A stretch of DNA of 8,248 nucleotides from Pseudomonadota bacterium. GTDB taxonomy: Bacteria; Pseudomonadota; Gammaproteobacteria; Steroidobacterales; Steroidobacteraceae. The number at the start of each line of letters is the position of its first letter. The first letter of the stretch is position 1. The translations under genes and the position numbers were made by a program. Location: NCBI GenBank assembly GCA_021815905.1, contig JAKAZP010000101.1, forward strand, positions 1-8,248. The letters run 5' to 3'. The notes under the pieces are model-generated. The model saw only the letters and a program-made list of their open reading frames with translations. It had not been told where the DNA came from and searched no databases. Positions 1-5,236 of this stretch are shown one piece after another.

Positions 1-1
1 C

Positions 2-448
2 GCGCACGGCGTGGTGCGCCCGTCAGCGACCGCTCTTCAGGTAGTGCTGGGCCCGATCGCGGATCGGATCGCCGGAGAGATCCGCCATGCTCTGGCGGGC
101 GGGATGCGCGATGAGTCGTCGGCTCCGCCGGCGGCGATCGAGCCGATGACGGCAGCGGCACCGGCGAGGGGTGCGCCCGAGGCGGGCGAGGCGCCGCCGC
201 CGCTTCCTCAGGCGCAGTTGAGCGGTTTGCTCGCGGCGCTCGGTGGCCGAGCGAACGTGCGCGCCCTGACCCCGGCGGACTCCCGGCTGCGCATCGCGGT
301 GGCTGACACCTCGAGGATCGACGGCGCGGCGATTCGCGCGCTCGGGCTGCGGGGCGTCGCAATCGCGGCCTCGGATTGCGTGCATGTCATCGTCGGGCCC
401 GGAGCGAGCTCAGTCTGCTCCGCGCTCAGGCAGCTGCTGACTCCCTGA
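2..448 (+). CDS. PTS sugar permease, C-terminal part with two tandem EIIB domains (5' end outside window)
   Basis: This is the end of an inner-membrane phosphotransferase permease of the glucose/N-acetylglucosamine family; the reading frame is already open at base 2 and stops with TGA at 446-448, leaving 148 residues. The first ~28 residues (GVVRPSATALQVVLGPIADR) are the tail of one EIIB domain. After a ~45-residue Ala/Pro/Glu-rich linker a second EIIB follows (LLAALGGRANVRALTPADSR, then LRIAVAD, ending GVAIAASDCVHVIVGP). The two domain ends align without gaps, showing an internal duplication. In EIIB domains the phosphate from EIIA is carried on a Cys in a D-A-C-x-T-R-L-R motif. Here the matching stretch reads T-P-A-D-S-R-L-R, with Ala in the Cys position, so the second domain is probably not phosphorylated. 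Sugar specificity cannot be read from this fragment; NagE-type is the best guess. It converges on the aminotransferase gene. Confidence 0.85.
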   Translation, partial: AHGVVRPSATALQVVLGPIADRIAGEIRHALAGGMRDESSAPPAAIEPMTAAAPARGAPEAGEAPPPLPQAQLSGLLAALGGRANVRALTPADSRLRIAVADTSRIDGAAIRALGLRGVAIAASDCVHVIVGPGASSVCSALRQLLTP

Positions 449-488
449 GACCCGCATTTCGAGCCCGCCGCGTTCGCTCCGGCCCCCC
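449..488. other. 40-bp convergent gap without visible terminator
   Basis: This is the short gap between the stop of the PTS gene and the stop (TCA on the plus strand, 489-491) of the minus-strand aminotransferase. I see no clear stem-loop with a T-tract in either direction. Transcripts from the two sides may therefore overlap or end by another mechanism. Confidence 0.6.
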
Positions 489-1694
489 TCACCGCGCCCG
501 CGCCAGCAGATGCTCGTGACGGCGCAGCCCATCGAACAGCGCCGCGACATCGTCAGCGTCGTTGTAGAAGTGCGCCGCCACACGCAGGTTGCCGTCGCGG
601 CAGGACGTGACGATGTGTTCGCTCGCGAGCGCCGCGACCAGGGCCGGCGCATCGATCGCCCGCAGGGCGATCATCGCGCCGTGCGGCTCCGGGGCGGCGA
701 GCCGGTAGCCGGCATTCCGGGCGCGGGACTTGATCTCATCCGTGAGCGAGCTAATGCGCTCCTCGATCGCCGCGAGCCCCGCCTCCTCGATGAGCGCGAG
801 GCCCGCGCAGGCGACGTGGGTGGAGGGGACCGACGGAGTACCCGACTCGAAGCGCCGCGCCGTGCCCGCCGGACGGTTGGCGGTGACGTCCATCGCGGCG
901 ATGTCCGCCTGGGCGAGCCATCCCGTCGCCGTCGGCACGAGCTGCTCGATCAGCGTCGCGGCGACGTAGGCGAAGCCGATGCCGGAGGTCCCGAGGAGGT
1001 ACTTCACCATGCCTCCCACCACGAAGTCCGCGCCCTGTTCCTTCGCGCTCTCGCGCATCGTGCCGATCGCCTGATAATCGTCGACCAGCAGCAGCGCGCC
1101 GTTGCGATGCGCGATGTCGGCGAGCTCCCCGATGGGCAGGCGCGCGCCGTTGCGGTAGCAGACGCTCGAGGTGGCGATGAGGAGGGTGCGCCCGTCGACT
1201 TCGGCGGCCACGCGCCCGGCCGACATGCCGCCGTCGTCCGAGGGGATCTGCACGATCTCGGCACCCCGGGCGGCCTGGGCGTGCCAGATCTGCGCATGCG
1301 TCGGGAATTCGAGGTCGGTGATGACGACGCGGTTGCGGCCGCCCCGGAACGCGAGCGCGCTCGCGATCGCATTGAGCGCGGCCGAGGCCGAGGCAGTGAC
1401 GGCGACCTCATCGACGTCGGCCGCCAGCAGGGCCGCCAGCCGCCCTCGGAGGGCCTCGTGCTGCGCCATCCAGGCTTCCCAGTCGCTTCCGAGCTCGCAG
1501 CGCGTGCGCGCGTACCGGGCGAGGGCCTCGGCCGCCGACTCGGCGAGCGCTCCGCAGGAGCAGCTGTTGAGATAGATCTTCCGCGCGAGGATCGGGAAGC
1601 GGGCGCGCAGGCTCCGCCAGCGATCCGCGCCGCCGCGGGCGTGCGGCTCCCCGGGCGATAGGCTGGACAAGGGTGACTCCGGCTCGAGGCTCAC
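489..1694 (-). CDS. class V PLP-dependent aminotransferase / cysteine desulfurase-like enzyme
   Basis: This is a cytoplasmic fold-type I PLP enzyme of the aminotransferase class V superfamily (relatives include isopenicillin N epimerase-like, EgtE-like and cysteine desulfurase proteins). Numbered from a GTG at 1694 (401 residues), the landmarks are: N-terminal IYLNSCSCGAL at 40-50; phosphate-binding TASASAALN at 100-108; the cofactor-ring D205-x-x-Q208 in VDDYQAIG; the Schiff-base Lys231 in GGMVKYLLGTSG; RFESGTP at 281-287; and Arg371 in LRVAAHFYN, which normally binds the substrate carboxylate. The substrate cannot be deduced. The frame stays open upstream to 2066, but that would overlap dps and leave a long non-conserved extension, so I placed the start at the GTG giving a family-typical length. 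It has no convincing Shine-Dalgarno, so the start is uncertain (a GTG about 13 codons further upstream is an alternative). The gene is divergent from dps and the lasso genes, and nothing in the sequence proves it belongs to them. Confidence 0.85.
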   Translation of the reverse strand: MSLEPESPLSSLSPGEPHARGGADRWRSLRARFPILARKIYLNSCSCGALAESAAEALARYARTRCELGSDWEAWMAQHEALRGRLAALLAADVDEVAVTASASAALNAIASALAFRGGRNRVVITDLEFPTHAQIWHAQAARGAEIVQIPSDDGGMSAGRVAAEVDGRTLLIATSSVCYRNGARLPIGELADIAHRNGALLLVDDYQAIGTMRESAKEQGADFVVGGMVKYLLGTSGIGFAYVAATLIEQLVPTATGWLAQADIAAMDVTANRPAGTARRFESGTPSVPSTHVACAGLALIEEAGLAAIEERISSLTDEIKSRARNAGYRLAAPEPHGAMIALRAIDAPALVAALASEHIVTSCRDGNLRVAAHFYNDADDVAALFDGLRRHEHLLARAR

Positions 1695-1716
1695 GGCCCG
1701 CCAAGTTAGCGAGAAA

Positions 1717-1744
1717 CCCCCTCCGGGTCCACCCACCCACTCCC
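1717..1744 (-). other. possible G-quadruplex-forming stretch upstream of the aminotransferase
   Basis: On the minus strand there are four runs of at least three G: GGG at 1744-1742, 1738-1736 and 1734-1732, then GGGGG at 1721-1717. The loops are 3, 1 and 10 nt. This lies 23-50 nt before the chosen aminotransferase GTG, where it could sit in the 5' untranslated RNA. In DNA this GC-rich such runs also arise by chance. Confidence 0.3.
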
Positions 1745-1774
1745 TGGCCCGCGCGGCAGCGGCCTTGCGCGCGT

Positions 1775-1804
1775 GTGACACCGGCGAGGGTACCCTGCTA
1801 AATT
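1775..1804 (+). promoter_or_regulatory. candidate sigma70 promoter for the dps-lasso transcription unit
   Basis: There is a -35-like GTGACA (1775-1780, five of six consensus bases) and, after 18 bp, an extended -10: TG at 1796-1797, one base, then TAAATT at 1799-1804 (four of six). It is one of the few AT-leaning spots in the divergent region and faces dps. Transcription would start near 1811, about 30 nt before the 20-codon upstream ORF. This is read by eye. Confidence 0.45.
1787..1796. promoter_or_regulatory. perfect 10-bp palindrome AGGGTACCCT in the promoter spacer
   Basis: AGGGTACCCT is identical to its reverse complement and lies between the candidate -35 (1775-1780) and -10 (1799-1804) elements. 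A dimeric regulator bound here would directly affect RNA polymerase. I cannot match it to a specific known operator. Confidence 0.35.
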
Positions 1805-1842
1805 GGCGGCCGGCGCCCGCGCGCATCGCGGAGGAGGCGAAG

Positions 1843-1905
1843 ATGGGTCGTCCGGCCTCGAAGCTGCCGGAAACCGGGATCACGCTCGATGCGAAGCTCA
1901 TCTGA
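1843..1905 (+). CDS. 20-residue upstream ORF / leader peptide before dps
   Basis: A short ORF starts with ATG at 1843 and stops with TGA at 1903-1905. It is preceded by an excellent Shine-Dalgarno, GGAGGAGG at 1830-1837, with 5-nt spacing. The product begins MGRPASKLPETG and ends ITLDAKLI. Its stop codon overlaps the AGGAG ribosome-binding site of dps (1905-1909), and dps starts 12 nt after the stop. This layout suggests translational coupling or a leader that tunes dps translation. It is too short for a lasso precursor and lacks the usual core pattern (Thr at -2, Gly/Ala/Ser/Cys at position 1, Asp/Glu at 7-9). I do not recognise the peptide. Confidence 0.45.
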   Translation: MGRPASKLPETGITLDAKLI

Positions 1906-1909
1906 GGAG
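1905..1909 (+). promoter_or_regulatory. ribosome-binding site of dps
   Basis: AGGAG sits 8 nt before the dps ATG at 1918 and shares base 1905 with the stop codon of the upstream short ORF. It fixes the dps start at 1918. Confidence 0.75.
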
Positions 1910-1917
1910 AAATTGCC

Positions 1918-2427
1918 ATGACCAACAAAGCGAGGAAGACAGCGACTCTGGAGACTCCATCGGGCCTTCCGCCCGAAGCGGTGCGCGATATCCCGCCGGC
2001 GCTCACCGCGCTGCTCGCGGACGTGTTCGCGTTGTACCTGAAGACGAAGAACTTCCACTGGCACATGTCCGGTCCGCACTTCCGCGACTATCACCTGCTG
2101 CTCGATGAGCAGGCGACCCAGATCTTCGACATCGCCGACACCATCGCCGAGCGCGCGCGCAAGGTCGGCGGCACGACCTTGAAGTCGATCGGGCACGTCG
2201 CGAAGCTCCAGCGCCTGCGCGACAACGACGCCGAGTTCGTCACCCCGCGGGACATGCTCGCGGAGCTGCGCGAGGACAACAAACAACTCACCGCCTCCCT
2301 GCGCGAGCTGCACGAGCTCTGCGACGAGCACGGCGATGTCGCGACCGCGAGTCTCATCGAGGTCTGGATCGACGAGGCGGAGCGGCGCGTGTGGTTCCTG
2401 TTCGAGGCGACGCGCCGGGCGGAATAG
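1918..2427 (+). CDS. dps: Dps-family ferritin-like DNA-protection / iron-storage protein
   Basis: Dps forms a hollow dodecamer in the cytoplasm that oxidises Fe(II), usually with H2O2, stores the mineral and protects DNA. The 169-residue length is typical. The ferroxidase ligands shared between subunits are all present with the spacing of E. coli Dps (H51, H63, D67, D78, E82): here H47 and H49 in KNFHWHMSG, H59 and D63 in YHLLLDEQ, and D74 and E78 in DIADTIAER. The short N-terminal tail carries Lys4, Arg6 and Lys7, weakly basic, so direct DNA binding is possible but not assured. Translation starts from a good AGGAG. It is the first full gene of a plus-strand series that continues into the lasso maturation genes after only 27 bp. 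Dps genes are often controlled by peroxide or iron regulators; the palindrome in the upstream promoter is a candidate site. Confidence 0.95.
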   Translation: MTNKARKTATLETPSGLPPEAVRDIPPALTALLADVFALYLKTKNFHWHMSGPHFRDYHLLLDEQATQIFDIADTIAERARKVGGTTLKSIGHVAKLQRLRDNDAEFVTPRDMLAELREDNKQLTASLRELHELCDEHGDVATASLIEVWIDEAERRVWFLFEATRRAE

Positions 2428-2454
2428 CGCGCAGGCCGACCGGCGCTCGCCGCA

Positions 2455-3270
2455 ATGGTCATTCGCGCCGCGCCCGCGACCGGCGATCCGACGGGCTCGC
2501 CCGGGTCCGCGGCGCCGTACCTGCTCGCCTCCCACGTGCACGCGTGTGTCGCCGGACGGCACGTGGTGCTCATGGATCTGGAGCGCGACAAATATGTGGC
2601 CGTGGAACCGGCTCATCGACTCGCCCACTGGGTGAGGGGCTGGCCCGTCGCCGCCCTCCCCGGTGACGCCACGGCGGCCGAGGGGCGGGCGCCGATCGAG
2701 TGCGGCCCCGCCGCCGGGGCGATCCCGGCGCAGGATGGCGGCGCGCGCGCGCTGCTGCGGGAAATGGTGGCTCACGGCATGCTGGTCACCGACCCCGAAC
2801 GGGGCCGCCCCGCGACCCCGATCGCCACAGTCCGGCCCGTGCGCACGCTCATCGAGTTCGATCTCGACGAGCCCCCTCGGGCGAGCGCCAGTCAGTTCGG
2901 GCGCTTCGCCCGCGCCTGGATGAAGGCTCGTGTCGCGCTCTCGTTGCGACCCATTCAGTCGACCATCGAGGCCGTACGGGGGAGCCGCGGCCGGCTGCGC
3001 CGCGCGCCGGCCCCGGATCTCGCCGCGACGCGCGCGCTGGTGATGGCGTGTACCCGGCTGCGGCCGCTCTTTTACACCTTGCGCGACGCCTGCGTGCTCG
3101 ACTCCCTGACGATGCTCCACTTTCTTGCTTCCTACGGCGCTCATCCCGAGTGGGTGTTTGGTGTCAAGACCGAGCCGTTCGACGCCCACTGCTGGCTGCA
3201 GCAGGGTGAGCTGCTGCTCAACGACCTTCCCGAGCGCGTGCGTCGGTACTCTCCCATTCTCCTCGTGTAG
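2455..3270 (+). CDS. lasso peptide B protein: RRE domain fused to leader peptidase (B1-B2)
   Basis: This enzyme binds the leader of a lasso precursor peptide and cuts it off so the cyclase can close the ring. The 271 residues show two parts. At about 20-115 is a PqqD-like recognition element (YLLASHVHACVAGRHVVLMD, then DKYVAV, ending LLREMVAHGMLV). At about 150-271 is the transglutaminase-like cysteine protease. The catalytic set is Cys213 (DACVLDSL), His245 (FDAHCW) and Asp257 (LLNDLPE). The Cys-His gap of 32 and His-Asp gap of 12 equal those of McjB (C150, H182, D194). Fused B1-B2 is the usual proteobacterial form. The ATG at 2455 is the first start after the dps stop and is in the dps frame, only nine codons beyond it. 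It lacks a good Shine-Dalgarno, so expression may depend on coupling to dps. The first ~20 residues are not conserved. The cyclase gene follows after 5 bp. Confidence 0.92.
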   Translation: MVIRAAPATGDPTGSPGSAAPYLLASHVHACVAGRHVVLMDLERDKYVAVEPAHRLAHWVRGWPVAALPGDATAAEGRAPIECGPAAGAIPAQDGGARALLREMVAHGMLVTDPERGRPATPIATVRPVRTLIEFDLDEPPRASASQFGRFARAWMKARVALSLRPIQSTIEAVRGSRGRLRRAPAPDLAATRALVMACTRLRPLFYTLRDACVLDSLTMLHFLASYGAHPEWVFGVKTEPFDAHCWLQQGELLLNDLPERVRRYSPILLV

Positions 3271-3275
3271 GGCGC

Positions 3276-5102
3276 ATGTTCCGCTACGTCGCGTTTCTGT
3301 GGAACGATCGCGATCCCGGGCGGCGCGAGGCCGCGCGCGCCCTGCTCGAGCGTCACGGCAGTGGAAGCGCCGAATGGCGCAAGGTGTTCGGCGGCCGCGG
3401 TATCGAGGTGCGCTGCTCCGGGGAGCGCGCGGGATCGAGCGCGGCGTATCGGCTCGCCGATGGCGGGGGGGTGGTGCTCGGGAAGCTGTTCGCACGCTCC
3501 GAGGCGGGCTCGAGCCCCGCGCCGTCGGCCCTCGGGGAATGGAGCACCCGCTTGATCCTCGACACCGACGGGCGTCACCTCATCGAGGAATTCTGGGGGC
3601 GTTACGTGGCGTTCCTGCACGACGCCGACGCCGCGGTGAGTCGGGTGCTGCGCGATCCCTCGGCGGGACTGCCGTGCTACCTGCTGCGCGCACGCGGCGT
3701 CGACATCTACTTTTCCTGGATCGAGGACGTGCTCGAGCTCGCGGACGCCCCCCTCCAGGTCAATTGGCCCTATCTCATCGCCGGCCTTTGCTTCCCGCGG
3801 GAGCACTGTCGCGGCACCGCGCTCCTCGAGGTGAGTCAGGTGCTTGCCGGGGAGTGCATCGAGGCTCGCGCCGGGGAATCCAGGCGCTCTTTCTACTGGG
3901 ATCCGCTCGCGATCGCCCATGCCGACGCGCTGGAGGATCCGCGCGAGGCGGCCGGCGCGCTCGCACGCTGTGTGCGCGAGGTCGTGCAGGCGTGGGCCGG
4001 CAGTTACGAGACGATCCTGTTGTCGCTCTCCGGGGGCCTCGACTCCTCCATCGTGCTCGCCTGCCTCGCCGAGATGGGTTCGGGACCGCGGGTCGTCTGC
4101 TTCCATCATTTCCCCCTCGGCGCCGACCTCGATGAGCGCGGCCATGCCCGACTCGCCGCCGAGCGCACCTCCTTCGAGCTCATCGAGCGGCCGGGAGTTG
4201 GATCGCTCGAGCTGCGGCCGCTGCTTTCGATGCACCGCATGCCCGAGCTCACCCACTACCCCTGTTTTCTCGAGCACAGCCGGCCCGCGGCCAAGCTCGC
4301 CGCCGAGCGCGCCGCGGAGGCGATCTTCGTCGGCCACGGGGGCGATCGACTCTTTTATCAGGAGCGGGCCGAGTGGGCGCTCGGGGACTTCCTCAGCCGC
4401 CGCGGACTGCGGCCCGGCGCATGGAGCGTCGCGCTCGGCTCGGCCCGGATGGATCAGATCTCTCTGTGGCGGGTGCTGCGCCGGGCGGCGTCGGCCTGTC
4501 TCGGCCAACGCCACTGGAGAGCGCTCGAGGAGGCCGGGCGGCTGCGGCCGCTGCTCGTGCCCGAGGCGCTCGTCCAGGCTCGCCGCGCCGCGGACGTCCT
4601 GCATCCGCTCTTGCGCCACGCGCGCGGCACCCCGAGCGGCAAGCTCTGGCACGCCCATCGGATCACGATGCCCTTCGACTTCTACGATCCGATCGGTGCG
4701 CCGGGGGATGCCGAGCGGGTCGCGCCGCTTTGCTCGCAGCCGCTGATGGAGCTCGCCTTGCGCATCCCGACGTATGTGCTGACGAGCGGCGGTTGGGACC
4801 GAGCCATCGCGCGCAGGGCGTTCTACCGGGAGCTGCCGCCGGAGATCCGCAATCGCAGCAACAAGGGGGGAATGGAGGAGCATCTGCGTCTCACGCTCGA
4901 GCACAACCGCGCATTCCTGCGCGAGTTGCTGTTGGACGGAGAGCTCGTGCGGCAGCGGATCATCGAGCGGGCGAAGCTCGCAGAGATTCTCTCGGGCAGG
5001 GCGACACGCGTCGGCGCCGGTGCCTCCGAGCTGCTCGAGTACGCCGGCACCGAAGCCTGGCTCCGGTGCTGGCACGGGCGGATGCGGCGGGCGGCGGCGT
5101 AG
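3276..5102 (+). CDS. lasso peptide cyclase C (asparagine synthetase B-like)
   Basis: This enzyme adenylates the side-chain carboxylate of Asp/Glu in the core peptide and joins it to the new N-terminus, making the macrolactam ring. The 608 residues match family length. The N-terminal half resembles the glutamine amidotransferase domain but starts MFRYVAF, without the Cys2 that asparagine synthetase needs, as expected for lasso cyclases. The ATP-binding PP-loop SGGLDSS is at 252-258, GHGGDRLF at 353-360, and the C-terminal PPEIRNRSNKGG at 521-532 fits the family. The start ATG lies 5 nt after the B stop, with only a weak AGGG before it (overlapping that stop), so the two genes are almost certainly one operon. 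It ends with TAG just before a strong hairpin. The pairing with B makes the lasso assignment much firmer than the synthetase fold alone. Confidence 0.93.
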   Translation: MFRYVAFLWNDRDPGRREAARALLERHGSGSAEWRKVFGGRGIEVRCSGERAGSSAAYRLADGGGVVLGKLFARSEAGSSPAPSALGEWSTRLILDTDGRHLIEEFWGRYVAFLHDADAAVSRVLRDPSAGLPCYLLRARGVDIYFSWIEDVLELADAPLQVNWPYLIAGLCFPREHCRGTALLEVSQVLAGECIEARAGESRRSFYWDPLAIAHADALEDPREAAGALARCVREVVQAWAGSYETILLSLSGGLDSSIVLACLAEMGSGPRVVCFHHFPLGADLDERGHARLAAERTSFELIERPGVGSLELRPLLSMHRMPELTHYPCFLEHSRPAAKLAAERAAEAIFVGHGGDRLFYQERAEWALGDFLSRRGLRPGAWSVALGSARMDQISLWRVLRRAASACLGQRHWRALEEAGRLRPLLVPEALVQARRAADVLHPLLRHARGTPSGKLWHAHRITMPFDFYDPIGAPGDAERVAPLCSQPLMELALRIPTYVLTSGGWDRAIARRAFYRELPPEIRNRSNKGGMEEHLRLTLEHNRAFLRELLLDGELVRQRIIERAKLAEILSGRATRVGAGASELLEYAGTEAWLRCWHGRMRRAAA

Positions 5103-5118
5103 GGCGCGGAGCGCGGTT

Positions 5119-5141
5119 CCGCGAGCGCGGTGCGCTCGCGG
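5119..5141 (+). terminator. strong GC hairpin after the cyclase gene
   Basis: There is a perfect 10-bp stem (CCGCGAGCGC at 5119-5128 with its complement at 5132-5141) closed by a 3-nt GGT loop, starting 16 nt after the cyclase stop. No T-tract follows, so it is not a textbook intrinsic terminator. It may terminate weakly, block 3' exonucleases, or set different levels for the lasso enzymes and the receptor. Confidence 0.5.
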
Positions 5142-5166
5142 TCCGGGCGCGCGGGAACGCGTCTTC

Positions 5167-5204
5167 GAAGTCTCGGCAGCGCTCGAGCCGCCGTGGCAGA
5201 CTTC
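5167..5204. repeat. 7-bp inverted repeat GAAGTCT / AGACTTC before the receptor gene
   Basis: GAAGTCT at 5167-5173 is exactly complementary to AGACTTC at 5198-5204, separated by 24 nt that include a small inner CGGC/GCCG pairing. It lies 33-70 nt before the receptor ATG in the 134-bp gap. It could be a second RNA hairpin or an operator. I see no convincing sigma70 promoter for the receptor in this gap. Confidence 0.35.
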
Positions 5205-5236
5205 AAGCACAAGCGGCAGGGACCACGGGCGGCAGA

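Noticed and set aside
1864..1878. LPETG sortase-like motif in the 20-residue upstream ORF
   Set aside because: Sortase anchoring needs a secreted protein with a hydrophobic tail and a Gram-positive wall. This peptide is tiny, has neither feature, and the genome encodes an outer-membrane receptor, so the match is chance.
1765..1905. 46-codon version of the upstream ORF (TTG start at 1765) as the missing lasso precursor
   Set aside because: It has no leader motif and no core with Gly/Ala/Ser/Cys at 1 and Asp/Glu at 7-9 after a Thr at -2. The TTG has no ribosome-binding site and lies upstream of the likely promoter.
1695..2066. Upstream extension of the aminotransferase reading frame
   Set aside because: The added ~124 residues are not conserved family sequence, overlap dps on the other strand, and are explained by high-GC open frames.
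1798..3495. Long minus-strand open frame opposite dps and lasso B
   Set aside because: It crosses two well-supported genes, is composition-biased and shows no domain, so it is a GC-driven artefact.
3276..5102. True asparagine synthetase B
   Set aside because: The N-terminal catalytic Cys2 is missing, and the gene follows a lasso B protein by 5 bp, which fits a lasso cyclase.
5154..5172. GGAAC ... GTC as an ECF-sigma promoter for the receptor
   Set aside because: The spacing is only 11 nt against about 16-17 expected, and no other element supports it.
3141..5210. Long minus-strand open frame opposite the cyclase
   Set aside because: It is an Arg/Pro/Ala/Glu-rich shadow of the coding strand with no recognisable domain; the plus strand holds a well-supported cyclase.
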